Source: Lachnospiraceae bacterium UBA4631
GTDB taxonomy: Bacteria > Bacillota > Clostridia > Lachnospirales > Lachnospiraceae
Direction: 5' to 3'
Length of the DNA stretch: 64,000 bases
Assembly (NCBI GenBank): GCA_002406015.1
Contig: DHMX01000023.1
Coordinates: 1 to 64,000, forward strand
Below, one piece after another: positions 17,761-25,463 of this stretch. A program made the position numbers and the translations under genes. Within the stretch, counting starts at the first letter, position 1, and each line of letters starts with the position of its first letter. The notes beneath the pieces are model-generated. The model saw only the letters and a program-made list of their open reading frames with translations, had not been told where the DNA came from and made no database searches.

Positions 17761-19143
17761 CTATTTTTTTAGGAGATTTTCACCAATATTTACAACGTCT
17801 CCGGCTCCCATAGTTATCAACAAATCATCTTTTTTACAATTTTTTTCGACATAGTCTTCTACGTCCTGAAATTCCGGAAGATAGACAACCTTGGTGTGGT
17901 AGGTGTTTTCCAAAATATCGGCAATATCCTGTGAAGAGACCAGACCGGTATCCTGCTCTCGTGCGGCATAGATTTTTGTTAGGATAACATGGTCTGCATA
18001 ATGAAGGGCTTCTGCAAATTCCGGTAATAAGGCTTTGGTTCTTGTATATGTATGCGGTTGGAAAATGCACCATATTTCATGATGTGGTACCTGTTTTGCA
18101 GAAGTCAGGGTTGCCTTGATTTCTGTCGGATGATGTGCATAATCGTCAATAATCGTGGCTCCCCGGAAGGTTCCCTTTACTTCAAATCTACGCTTCGCTC
18201 CGCCAAATGCAGCTAATCCACGCTTTGCAGTTTCTATATCTATGTTCAAAATATCAGCTGCTGCAATGGCTGCCAACGAATTAGTTACATTATGAAGACC
18301 GTGAACGTGTAATTGTATCTGCGTAATCTCTTTTTGATTGATAATCAGTGTATAGGTAGCACAACCATTTTCATCATAATGAATACCCGTAGCACGATAA
18401 TTGCAGGCTTCTGACAAACCAAAGGTACAGATGGTTCGTTGCAGGTCCTTTGTAATCGTTGGAAGACAATCCATATCACCATTAATAATCAACGTACCGT
18501 CCGGTTTTAATTTGTGTGCAAAGGTACGGAAGGATTCTATGATTTCATCAATTCCACTGAAGAAGTCCAGATGGTCGGCATCCACATTCAGAATAATACT
18601 GATTTCCGGTTGAAATGCGTGGTAGCTGTTTGTATATTCACATGCTTCTGTCACAAAATAGTCTGAATGTCCTACGCGGATATTACCGCCGATGGCATCC
18701 AGCATACCTCCGACTGAGATAGTTGGGTCTACATTTGCTTCCATAAATATAAGGGATAGCATAGAAGTAGTTGTTGTTTTTCCATGTGTGCCACTGACAG
18801 CCACCGAGTATTTATAATTTTCCATAATCTGTCCCAGAAGCTGGGCTCTGGTCAGCATAGGCTTTCCGCTGGAGCGTGCTGCCTGAAACTCCGGATTATC
18901 CGGATGAATAGCAGCCGTATAGATAATGGCATCTATAGAATCTGTGATGTTTTCTGCCTTTTGACCGATGACAACCGATGCCCCCAATCGTTCCAGCATA
19001 TTTGTAATATCGGATGCTTTGGAGTCGGAACCGCTGATAGTAAAATGCTCCTGCAGCAAAATTTCAGCTAATCCGCTCATGCTGATACCGCCAATTCCGA
19101 TAAAATGCACATGGATTGGCTGACTAAAATCTATTTTATACAT
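17761..19143 (-). CDS. murC: UDP-N-acetylmuramate--L-alanine ligase
   Basis: 460 residues, full length for MurC. The glycine-rich N-terminal motif HFIGIGGISMSGLAE (14-28) binds the UDP sugar; the ATP loop is VSGTHGKTTTT (116-126); DDYAHHPTEIKA and FQPHTYTRTKAL are Mur ligase signatures in the C-terminal half. It adds L-Ala to UDP-MurNAc in the cytoplasm as the first step of the peptide stem. AAAGGACGG precedes the ATG. About 340 bases without a gene separate its stop from the DnaD promoter side. Confidence 0.97.
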   Translation of the reverse strand: MYKIDFSQPIHVHFIGIGGISMSGLAEILLQEHFTISGSDSKASDITNMLERLGASVVIGQKAENITDSIDAIIYTAAIHPDNPEFQAARSSGKPMLTRAQLLGQIMENYKYSVAVSGTHGKTTTTSMLSLIFMEANVDPTISVGGMLDAIGGNIRVGHSDYFVTEACEYTNSYHAFQPEISIILNVDADHLDFFSGIDEIIESFRTFAHKLKPDGTLIINGDMDCLPTITKDLQRTICTFGLSEACNYRATGIHYDENGCATYTLIINQKEITQIQLHVHGLHNVTNSLAAIAAADILNIDIETAKRGLAAFGGAKRRFEVKGTFRGATIIDDYAHHPTEIKATLTSAKQVPHHEIWCIFQPHTYTRTKALLPEFAEALHYADHVILTKIYAAREQDTGLVSSQDIADILENTYHTKVVYLPEFQDVEDYVEKNCKKDDLLITMGAGDVVNIGENLLKK

Positions 19144-19196
19144 TGTTTTTTCCGTCCTTTACTGAATTCTTCTTATATAAAATATTCATTGTAAGC

Positions 19197-19225
19197 ATTA
19201 TAGTATAGTGATTTTGTAACGTCAA
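19197..19225 (-). promoter_or_regulatory. Promoter of murC
   Basis: Minus strand TTGACG (19220-19225), 17-base spacer, TATAAT (19197-19202), 54 bases before the murC ATG. Confidence 0.75.
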
Positions 19226-19260
19226 TAAGAAGAAATATTGAGTTTAAATAAAAAAATGTG

Positions 19261-19289
19261 TTGACAAGTATTCTTGTCAATGATATGAT
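19261..19289 (+). promoter_or_regulatory. Promoter with overlapping palindromic operator for the Xre-DUF3169 operon
   Basis: TTGACA (19261-19266), 17-base spacer, TATGAT (19284-19289). A perfect palindrome, TTGACAAG then TATT then CTTGTCAA (19261-19280), covers the -35 box and spacer, so a bound dimer would block polymerase. Confidence 0.75.
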
Positions 19290-19303
19290 TCAATCAACAA
19301 AAA

Positions 19304-19321
19304 TGACAAGAATAGTTGTCA
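19304..19321 (+). promoter_or_regulatory. Second operator of the Xre-DUF3169 operon
   Basis: TGACAAGAATAGTTGTCA is a second copy of the TGACAA/TTGTCA dyad, 25 bases or so after the -10 box, and a half site CTTGTCAA follows at 19336-19343 near the ribosome site. The most likely binder is the Xre-family protein encoded just downstream. Confidence 0.6.
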
Positions 19322-19359
19322 TAATGAAAATAAAACTTGTCAACAATGGAGGTGATGCT

Positions 19360-19569
19360 ATGCCACTGATTAATCACTTGAAGGAATATCGAGCACGTCT
19401 GGGAGTGAATCAGCAACAAATGGGGATGCTGTGCGGTACATCCCGACAGACAATCAGCCAGATTGAGCGAGGAGATTACTCACCGTCTGTAAGTCTTGCA
19501 TTAAAGATTGCAAAGGTATGTGATGCGAGTGTTGAAGATATATTTGAATATGAGGAGGATGAATCATGA
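19360..19569 (+). CDS. Xre-family helix-turn-helix regulator
   Basis: 69 residues from the ATG at 19360, which follows GGAGGTG by 6 bases. The helix-turn-helix is compact: QQQMGMLCGTSRQTISQIER, then GDYSPSVSLALKIAKV and an end typical of YgzD/YozG-type small regulators (VEDIFEYEED). It overlaps the next gene by four bases, so the two are translationally coupled. The palindromes at 19261-19343 are probable autoregulatory operators. Confidence 0.9.
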   Translation: MPLINHLKEYRARLGVNQQQMGMLCGTSRQTISQIERGDYSPSVSLALKIAKVCDASVEDIFEYEEDES

Positions 19570-20408
19570 AAGATGAATTAATAAAAAAAGAAAAGGAACT
19601 ACAGGAGCAACGACAGATAGACCAGAAGAGAGAAAAAAAGAGCATTTGGATATTTGCCATTGTAATAGTAATTGCACTTATGGTAGGTGTAGGAGCCGGA
19701 ATAATAGCTGGAGCATTTAAGGGAGTAATTACATATTTTAGTATGTATGCTTTGCAGATACGCGAGGTGCTTGCAATCATAGTGCCATCAATTATGGTTT
19801 GTATGAATATAGGAATGGCAATTGTTTGTTTTACACAGTGTCGGAAGCTGAAACGACAGATTGATGACTGGAGAACAACAGACGAATCCGAAGAGAAATT
19901 GGACGAGGTGGAATACCGGATGAATATTCCGGTCATTATAACTTCAATTGGAATGGTATTAAATTTCTTTTTGGTTGCAGTGAATTGGAAGCTTGGAATA
20001 GGAGAAGAGACATTAATGCCAATTGGAAATTTAATGTCAAAAATGGGAAATATAATTTTTATTTTAAGTTTTTTAATTGAAATGACAGTTCAGAATAAGA
20101 TATTGAAATTAGAGAAAGAGTTAAATCCCGAGAAAAAAGGAAATATTTTTGATTTCAGTTTTCATAAAGAATGGTTAGGAAGCTGTGATGAGGCGGAGAA
20201 AACCGTAGCATATAAGTCTGGTTTTCGAGCTTATACAACTGCTCAATATGTTTGTTTGGGATTATGGCTGTTTTGTATAATCGGACAGTTTGCATTTGAT
20301 ACAGGGATTTTGGCAATTGTTTGTGTAACGATTATCTGGCTGACGTTGGTATGTACATATTTGTTTGAACATCTGAGGCTGGAAAAGCTGCACCGGAGAA
20401 TTAAATAA
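19566..20408 (+). CDS. DUF3169-like membrane protein
   Basis: 280 residues. After a charged N-terminus there are six likely membrane segments in three pairs (about 24-46, 66-84, 118-140, 150-170, 225-243, 245-265). The gene overlaps the Xre regulator by four bases, an arrangement usual for DUF3169 proteins, which always seem to ride with a small Xre repressor. No enzymatic motif is visible and the function is unknown. The family label rests on context and overall pattern. Confidence 0.7.
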   Translation: MKDELIKKEKELQEQRQIDQKREKKSIWIFAIVIVIALMVGVGAGIIAGAFKGVITYFSMYALQIREVLAIIVPSIMVCMNIGMAIVCFTQCRKLKRQIDDWRTTDESEEKLDEVEYRMNIPVIITSIGMVLNFFLVAVNWKLGIGEETLMPIGNLMSKMGNIIFILSFLIEMTVQNKILKLEKELNPEKKGNIFDFSFHKEWLGSCDEAEKTVAYKSGFRAYTTAQYVCLGLWLFCIIGQFAFDTGILAIVCVTIIWLTLVCTYLFEHLRLEKLHRRIK

Positions 20409-20489
20409 TGTCGGTAAGAACCTCAGAGAATCATAAATGATGAAATTGATAATGGATGGAACATAGACTGGATAAGGAGAAACAAGATT

Positions 20490-21314
20490 ATGAAAGCAGG
20501 GAATCGGATTAAATGGATTGCATTGGGACTGACCCCAATGATGGCAGGATTTTTCTGGCAGATATTAGCCAGTATAGTTGTAATAGTTATATATATGATT
20601 TGCAAAAGAAATGAGCCGGCGGCTGCCATGGCAGAAATTCTAGAGGGAAACGGAAGCTCATACGATATTCTAATGGTTGTAATAAATATTGGATATTTAC
20701 TTATATTTGGACTTTGGTATGGACTGATGTTTGTAAAAGGGCAGAAGCGTGATAACTGGAAGCAAGTGCTAAAGCCGGTGCGGCTTAGCGGTCTTTTGTT
20801 ATGTGGGATTGGTATTCAGCTTTTCTTAACTATGGCACTGATGGTAATTTTTTCATTTATGCCAATTCTGGCAGAGCAATATAAAATTGTATCTGATATG
20901 ATAGGCAGTAATTCTGTATTTATGATTTTATGTGTAAGCATTTTGGCTCCGATAGGGGAAGAGCTGATGTTCCGAGGAGTGATAATGCAAATGATGGAGA
21001 AGGCAATTCCATGGCAGGCAGCAATCGTGGTACAGGCGATTTTGTTTGGAATTTATCATATGAATCTGATACAGGGCGTATATGCGACATTACTGGGACT
21101 AATATTTGGCTACGTGGCACATCGGTATCGTTCAGTGGTTCCGGGGATACTATTGCATATGGCTGTGAACTCGTTTAGCTATGGAATGACATATTTGTTC
21201 CCTGCAAAACTGGAAGAAAGTATTTTGTGGCAGATAATACTTTGTGTGGCTGGGCTTGGAGTAACCATAGTAGCACTGTGGATGTATTTGAAAGATGTAC
21301 AAAGGGAAAATTAA
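20490..21314 (+). CDS. CPBP-family intramembrane metalloprotease
   Basis: 274 residues with about eight hydrophobic segments. The catalytic motifs of the CAAX/Abi (CPBP) family are present: EELMFRG (about residues 157-163), then HMNLIQGVYATLLGLIFGYV, and LLHMAVNS. These glutamate- and histidine-based membrane proteases can process peptides or act in bacteriocin self-immunity. AAGGAG precedes the ATG by 11 bases. It is 80 bases behind the DUF3169 gene and may share its transcript. Confidence 0.9.
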   Translation: MKAGNRIKWIALGLTPMMAGFFWQILASIVVIVIYMICKRNEPAAAMAEILEGNGSSYDILMVVINIGYLLIFGLWYGLMFVKGQKRDNWKQVLKPVRLSGLLLCGIGIQLFLTMALMVIFSFMPILAEQYKIVSDMIGSNSVFMILCVSILAPIGEELMFRGVIMQMMEKAIPWQAAIVVQAILFGIYHMNLIQGVYATLLGLIFGYVAHRYRSVVPGILLHMAVNSFSYGMTYLFPAKLEESILWQIILCVAGLGVTIVALWMYLKDVQREN

Positions 21315-21371
21315 CCTATTATCAAGTCGGTATTTTCTCAATATCATATGTAGATAGTTACGGTCATACAG

Positions 21372-21655
21372 ATGAGAGATGCTAAACCATCAGAAGAAAC
21401 AATTAAGCATAAGGACGAAATCTTAAAGCTCATGGCAGTACTGCTTGATGATTCCAGATTTTTGGAAGTCCAGAATGAAAAAGGAGGTGTCAACAATATG
21501 TGCGAAGTTTTAGACAGAATTGAAGAAAAGGGTGTGGGAAAGGCATGGTAATAACCTATAATGATTTGAATCTTTCTGTTAAACAGATAGCAGAAAAAGT
21601 TGGTATTTCCGAGGAAGAGGTGCAAAGTATTCTTGCATCACAGGAAACAGAGTAA
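21372..21655 (+). pseudogene. Remnant of an Rpn/PD-(D/E)XK-type transposase-like nuclease gene
   Basis: Only the C-terminal tail remains. One frame reads HKDEILKLMAVLLDDSRFLE followed by NNMCEVLDRIEEKGVGKAW and stops; the adjacent frame carries on MVITYNDLNLSVKQIAEKVG and ends at 21655. MCEVLDRxExxGxxKG followed by a short helix-turn-helix-like segment is the usual end of recombination-promoting nuclease family proteins in Lachnospiraceae. The catalytic N-terminal part is missing and the tail is frameshifted. Confidence 0.6.
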
Positions 21656-21765
21656 CTTGTTTGTTGATTAATAGAGGATAGCTTCATAGTGAATAATTAT
21701 GAGCGAGTGTAGAGGAAAAGAACAGAAACAATAAATTAGATATGTGGTGTGGTAACAAAAAAGAT

Positions 21766-21804
21766 AAAAAGAGGAGACAATCTGTGAGGGTGTCTCCTCT
21801 TTTT
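21766..21804. terminator. Intrinsic terminator (both directions)
   Basis: AAAAAGAGGAGAC (21766-21778) pairs perfectly with GTCTCCTCTTTTT (21792-21804). It lies 15 bases beyond the stop of the minus-strand Xre gene and ends in a T-run on either strand. Confidence 0.8.
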
Positions 21805-21819
21805 TATGTATATCTGAAA

Positions 21820-22089
21820 TTAAGAGTTCTTATCTTCGCTTATATCCTTTGCAAATATCTTATCCTTGTAAATGTTTTCATTGAATCCAAACAATATATA
21901 GTCAGTGGGTACTTGAAGGGCAGTAGCCAGCATTGCAAGTGTATTTATTGATATTCCTTTTTTTCCATATTCAACGGCTTGTAGGAAGACAGGAGAAATG
22001 TCTGCAAGCTCCGCAAGATGCTCTCTTGTATATTTATGGCATTCCCGGCATTTCCTTACCCGCATACCAACTTCAGACCGTTTAATCAT
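21820..22089 (-). CDS. Xre-family regulator (paralogue A)
   Basis: 89 residues, ATG preceded by AGGAGG. The helix-turn-helix reads HLAELADISPVFLQAVEYGK, then GISINTLAMLATALQVPTDYILFG. It is about 60 percent identical by eye to the protein at 22581-22802 and starts the same way (MI....GMRVRKCRE). An extra C-terminal tail (NIYKDKIFAKDISEDKNS) is unique to this copy. It has its own promoter and terminator, so it is probably an autonomous regulator. Confidence 0.88.
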   Translation of the reverse strand: MIKRSEVGMRVRKCRECHKYTREHLAELADISPVFLQAVEYGKKGISINTLAMLATALQVPTDYILFGFNENIYKDKIFAKDISEDKNS

Positions 22090-22215
22090 GTTTTATGCCT
22101 CCTTGATAACGTATCTTTTGTGTTTTTATATATGTCATTGTATGGGCGTTTGTTCATGCTTTCGCATATTGTCTGATTATTCTTCTTTATATAAAAAAAT
22201 AGACGCTTTCTTTTC

Positions 22216-22243
22216 ATTATAAAAACATAGAGGGAAAAGTCAA
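22216..22243 (-). promoter_or_regulatory. Promoter/operator of Xre paralogue A
   Basis: Minus strand TTGACT (22238-22243), 16-base spacer, TATAAT (22216-22221). The spacer carries CATAGAGGG (plus-strand sense), and CTCTATTTTT lies just upstream of the -35 box: an ATAGAG/CTCTAT dyad around the -35. The same block precedes paralogue B. A leader of about 120 bases separates it from the gene. Confidence 0.7.
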
Positions 22244-22531
22244 TAACTTAACTCTATTTTTATCGAGAAACATAACAAGAAAATCCATAATAATGAGAAA
22301 GGGTTTTGTAAAAAGTTATAATAAATAAATGAAAATCATACTTTGATGACTGATAATAAGCTGGTAAATGAAAATATTATATTTTGTAAATAAGATTCAT
22401 TAAATAATATACAATCATAGTATCTCTTAATTTTATTTCTATAAATTGTCTGATATTTCTTCGAATTATTCGATATTCACACAAACCATTCGATAATTCT
22501 ACAAAAATATATGAAATTTCCCAAATAGAAT

Positions 22532-22570
22532 AAAAACCACTTCCATTCTTTTCGGACAGAAGTGGTTTTT
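22532..22570. terminator. Intrinsic terminator of Xre paralogue B
   Basis: AAAAACCACTTC (22532-22543) pairs with GAAGTGGTTTTT (22559-22570), just past the stop of the minus-strand gene, with a T-run on both strands. Confidence 0.8.
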
Positions 22571-22580
22571 GCAGGCATCC

Positions 22581-22802
22581 CTACTCATTATCCTGAGAAC
22601 CGAATAATATATAGTCGGTGGATACCTCAAGAGCCGCAGCCAGCTTTGCCAGAGTATCTACCGACATTCCACGTTTTCCATATTCAATGGAGCGTAGGAA
22701 TACCGGAGAAATATCTAACAATTCGGCAAGATATTCTATCGTATACTCATGGTCTTCCCGGCACTTCCTTACCCGCATACCCAAGTAAAACAGTTCAATC
22801 AT
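22581..22802 (-). CDS. Xre-family regulator (paralogue B)
   Basis: 73 residues from the ATG at 22802, which aligns with the start of paralogue A (MIELFYLGMRVRKCRE versus MIKRSEVGMRVRKCRE) and follows GGGGGT. An ATG five codons upstream is in the ribosome site. The helix-turn-helix reads YLAELLDISPVFLRSIEYGK, then GMSVDTLAKLAAALEVSTDYILFG. Gene, promoter and part of the leader are duplicated relative to paralogue A 0.7 kb away. Confidence 0.86.
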   Translation of the reverse strand: MIELFYLGMRVRKCREDHEYTIEYLAELLDISPVFLRSIEYGKRGMSVDTLAKLAAALEVSTDYILFGSQDNE

Positions 22803-22921
22803 CTTTTGTACCCCCATGGTATTTTATCTTTTGTGTTTTCATGTATGTTTTGCATATGCCTTTGACTGTGTTTTCGTGTATGCCTTTGTGGCAGGCAAGG
22901 AAAATAAGCTCTTGTAACTAT

Positions 22922-22949
22922 ATTATAGAAACATAGAGGGAAATGTCAA
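22922..22949 (-). promoter_or_regulatory. Promoter/operator of Xre paralogue B
   Basis: Minus strand TTGACA (22944-22949), 16-base spacer, TATAAT (22922-22927). The spacer matches that of paralogue A almost base for base (plus-strand ACATAGAGGGAAA), and TTCTATTTTTT follows the -35 at the same distance. Confidence 0.7.
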
Positions 22950-23566
22950 TAATTGGATTCTATTTTTTTCGAGGAAATCCAAATGAGGGAGCAGGTTGTT
23001 GCAATTGATAGTGAAAAAGGGGCATTTTTTATTACATCCTAAAAACACTACTCGTAAATCTGCTCCCAATATATTGTAGACATACAGTAAATGAAAATAT
23101 TGTGCTAAACATAGCCTGCGTAGTTGTGTAACATCTTTTAACTCAGCAAAAAGTTTTTTTCCTTAACTGTATTCTTTATCTTACACGCCCCATTAAGCTG
23201 TCGGATTAAAAAATCAATATCCATTAATGTACCACTTGATAATTACCCCATATCCATACCTGCAGTTTTTACTATTTTCCTTTTTGGGAGAAATCAACAA
23301 ATAAAAATATATTACTACTTATTATAATGAAGATACTAATTTTAAAATAATCAATAAAGTACCAAAAATTAGCAGCATTTACCACGCGACTGTGTATCTG
23401 AATCATAAACAGGCAGTTTTATAAAAATTCATAAATTATTTCTGTTTTACCGGTTCTAGCGGAAGGACTATTACACAAGTAACAGATACTTTATATAAAG
23501 CTGTAGTAAAGCCGTACCAAAAGAAAAAAGGCTGTTCCTGTCCAAATAGGTACCCCGAAATTATCG

Positions 23567-23622
23567 GCAAACCAAAGGTAGCAAACTTTCTGCCGTTTGA
23601 CTACTGCCTAACTAGGGTTTGC
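23567..23622. ncRNA. Nested stem-loop, candidate structured RNA or terminator-like element
   Basis: Outer stem GCAAACC (23567-23573) with GGTTTGC (23616-23622); inner hairpin GTAGCAAAC (23578-23586) with GTTTGACTAC (23595-23604), nine pairs with one bulged A and an eight-base loop. TTTCTACTT follows. No gene is adjacent within 350 bases downstream. The strand and role are unknown. Confidence 0.3.
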
Positions 23623-23704
23623 TTTCTACTTATTACTTGTTGTGGTTGACAGTATTCAGTATTTTCTTGTCTGCATAAGAAATCTTTATAAGCAGTGTAT
23701 ATTT

Positions 23705-23752
23705 CTAGCAGCCAATATCCCTAGCAACCAATATGTCTAGCACTCGTTATGC
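23705..23752. repeat. Three imperfect 16-bp tandem repeats
   Basis: CTAGCAGCCAATATCC, CTAGCAACCAATATGT and CTAGCACTCGTTATGC follow each other directly at 23705-23720, 23721-23736 and 23737-23752. The first two differ at three positions; the third is more diverged. Confidence 0.6.
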
Positions 23753-23866
23753 CTTTATTCCGGTGTTATATATGAATAAATAGCAGCTTTCGGAGAACAA
23801 ACAGGCAGAAAAACGCATCGTTTCAAAAATTATTACCAATTACCCTCCAAAATCCCAAGAAAACAG

Positions 23867-23896
23867 TTGACGATATACTCCCTGATATGCTATTCT
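23867..23896 (+). promoter_or_regulatory. Probable promoter of the rpmG-secE-nusG-rplK-rplA operon
   Basis: TTGACG (23867-23872) with TATTCT (23891-23896) 18 bases later; TATACT at 23896-23901 is an alternative -10 with poor spacing. No better candidate lies between here and rpmG. Confidence 0.45.
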
Positions 23897-23977
23897 ATAC
23901 TCTGCGACGGAAGAAGTCTTTTTTTTGTGTGCAAAAAAGAGACACGCAAATAAAAACAGAAACGGAGGTGGACAGTT

Positions 23978-24127
23978 GTGCGCGTAAAAATAACATTGGC
24001 ATGTGAAGAGTGTAAACAGCGTAATTACAATCTCACAAAGGATAAGAAAACGCATCCAGATCGTATGGAAACCAAAAAGTATTGTAAGTTCTGCAAGGCA
24101 CATACAATGCATAAGGAAACTAAGTAA
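23978..24127 (+). CDS. rpmG: 50S ribosomal protein L33
   Basis: 49 residues with a GTG start, preceded by GGAGG 10 bases upstream. The protein begins VRVKITLACEECKQRNY and has the L33 zinc knuckles CEEC and CKFC. A component of the large ribosomal subunit. The secE gene follows 29 bases later, the standard order in Firmicutes. Confidence 0.95.
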   Translation: MRVKITLACEECKQRNYNLTKDKKTHPDRMETKKYCKFCKAHTMHKETK

Positions 24128-24156
24128 ACCTTGATAACCACATAAGGAGTGATTAA

Positions 24157-24381
24157 ATGGGAAGTAAAGATGAGGAGAAATCAGTATTAAAAAGAAACTG
24201 GTTTCAGGAATTAAAAGCCGAGTTCCATAAGATAGTCTGGCCGGATAAAAACTCCCTTGTAAAAGAATCCGTTGCGGTTATTATCATAGCACTCATCATT
24301 GGCTGCATTGTAGCTTTGGTTGATACCGGGCTTAAAGAAGGGCTTCAGGCTCTGTTGTCATTGGTGCAGAACATTGGGTAA
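24157..24381 (+). CDS. secE: Preprotein translocase subunit SecE
   Basis: 74 residues, one C-terminal membrane segment (about 43-65, ESVAVIIIALIIGCIVAL) after the amphipathic FHKIVWPDKNSL motif that is diagnostic for SecE. It clamps SecY in the general secretion channel. AAGGAG ribosome site. It lies between rpmG and nusG as usual. Confidence 0.96.
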   Translation: MGSKDEEKSVLKRNWFQELKAEFHKIVWPDKNSLVKESVAVIIIALIIGCIVALVDTGLKEGLQALLSLVQNIG

Positions 24382-24395
24382 AGGTTGGTGATTAT

Positions 24396-24932
24396 ATGTC
24401 AGAAGCAGAGTCAAACAAAGCAAGATGGTATGTAGTCCATACCTATTCCGGTTATGAGAACAAGGTAAAGGCAGACATCGAAAAGAGCGTGGAGAATCGC
24501 GGTCTTGAAGATCAGATCCTTGAGGTTGCCGTTCCGCTTCAGGACGTTGTGGAAGTGAAGAATGGTGCAAAAAAACAGGTTTCTAAGAAGATGTTTCCGG
24601 GTTACGTGTTGCTGAACATGATAATGAATGATACGACATGGTATGTAGTACGGAATACCAGAGGCGTTACAGGATTTGTAGGACCTGGCTCCAAGCCGGT
24701 GCCGTTGACAGAAGGCGAGATTCGGTCAATGGGTGTCACAACCAAACAGCAGGTTGAGATTGATTTGGAGGTTGGTGATACCATTCGGGTAATTTCCGGA
24801 GCATGGGCAGACACCGTAGGTGAGATTAAAGAGATTAATATGGGTAAGCAGTCCGTTACCATTGAAGTAGAAGTATTTGGACGGGCAACACCTGTAGAGA
24901 TTGGCTTCTTAGAAGTACAGAAGTTAAACTAG
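24396..24932 (+). CDS. nusG: Transcription elongation/termination factor NusG
   Basis: 178 residues, 14 bases behind secE. The NGN domain starts RWYVVHTYSGYENKVKADIE and contains MFPGYVLLNM and RNTRGVTGFVG; the C-terminal KOW domain contains GDTIRVISGAWADTVGEI. NusG binds RNA polymerase and modulates pausing and termination and, via KOW, couples to ribosomes. Confidence 0.97.
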   Translation: MSEAESNKARWYVVHTYSGYENKVKADIEKSVENRGLEDQILEVAVPLQDVVEVKNGAKKQVSKKMFPGYVLLNMIMNDTTWYVVRNTRGVTGFVGPGSKPVPLTEGEIRSMGVTTKQQVEIDLEVGDTIRVISGAWADTVGEIKEINMGKQSVTIEVEVFGRATPVEIGFLEVQKLN

Positions 24933-24935
24933 TCA

Positions 24936-24963
24936 GTGGGAGGGTATCCCCCGTAAAGACCAC
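24936..24963 (+). promoter_or_regulatory. Stem-loop ahead of rplK (copy 1 of 2)
   Basis: GTGGGAGGGTATCCCCCG, then TAAAGACCAC: outer GTGG/CCAC stem with an inner GGG/CCC helix and an asymmetric A-rich loop. An almost identical 28-base element precedes rplA at 25421-25448. Conserved pairing with changed bases suggests an RNA element, possibly the binding site through which ribosomal protein L1 controls its own operon. Confidence 0.5.
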
Positions 24964-24987
24964 AATTTATTCAGGAGGTAAGCTATT

Positions 24988-25413
24988 ATGGCTAAGAAAG
25001 TAGAAGGATATATTAAATTACAGATTCCGGCAGGCAAGGCAACTCCAGCCCCACCGGTTGGACCTGCACTTGGACAGCATGGTGTTAATATCGTGCAGTT
25101 CACAAAGGAATTTAACGCAAGAACTGCTGATCAGGGAGATATGATTATCCCTGTTGTTATTACCGTATACGCAGACAGAAGCTTTAGCTTCATTACCAAG
25201 ACTCCACCTGCTGCTGTTCTTTTAAAGAAGGCATGCAAGATTAAGTCTGGTTCTGGTGTACCAAATAAGACAAAGGTTGCAACAATTACCAGAGCAGAGG
25301 TTCAGAAGATTGCCGAACTGAAGATGCCGGATTTGAATGCAGCAAGCATTGAAGCAGCAACCAGCATGATTGCAGGTACTGCACGTTCAATGGGTATCAC
25401 AGTTGTTGACTAA
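24988..25413 (+). CDS. rplK: 50S ribosomal protein L11
   Basis: 141 residues, full length. N-terminal signature KLQIPAGKATPAPPVGPALG, followed by the RNA-binding C-terminal domain (ITRAEVQKIAELKMPDLNA, then AGTARSMGI). L11 forms the GTPase-associated centre of the large subunit. AGGAGG ribosome site; the element at 24936-24963 lies just upstream. Confidence 0.98.
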   Translation: MAKKVEGYIKLQIPAGKATPAPPVGPALGQHGVNIVQFTKEFNARTADQGDMIIPVVITVYADRSFSFITKTPPAAVLLKKACKIKSGSGVPNKTKVATITRAEVQKIAELKMPDLNAASIEAATSMIAGTARSMGITVVD

Positions 25414-25420
25414 TGTTTAA

Positions 25421-25448
25421 GTGGGAGGGTCGCTCCCGATAATACCAC
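25421..25448 (+). promoter_or_regulatory. Stem-loop ahead of rplA (copy 2 of 2)
   Basis: GTGGGAGGGTCGCTCCCG, then ATAATACCAC: same length and same paired positions as the element before rplK, with compensating differences in the inner helix. It lies directly before the rplA ribosome site. Confidence 0.5.
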
Positions 25449-25463
25449 AGGAGGTTATTTATT

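Larger units (their letters stand above)
22976..23866. other. Gene-free AT-rich stretch
   Basis: No open frame with a ribosome site and sensible protein is visible on either strand. The stretch holds a nested hairpin (23567-23622) and a small tandem repeat (23705-23752), listed separately. It ends at the ribosomal protein operon promoter. Confidence 0.5.

Noticed and set aside
23560..23625. c-di-GMP (GEMM) riboswitch, suggested by GGCAAACC and GGTAG
   Set aside because: The GNRA tetraloop, its receptor and the GCAAAGC core are not arranged as in GEMM, and no gene follows within 350 bases.
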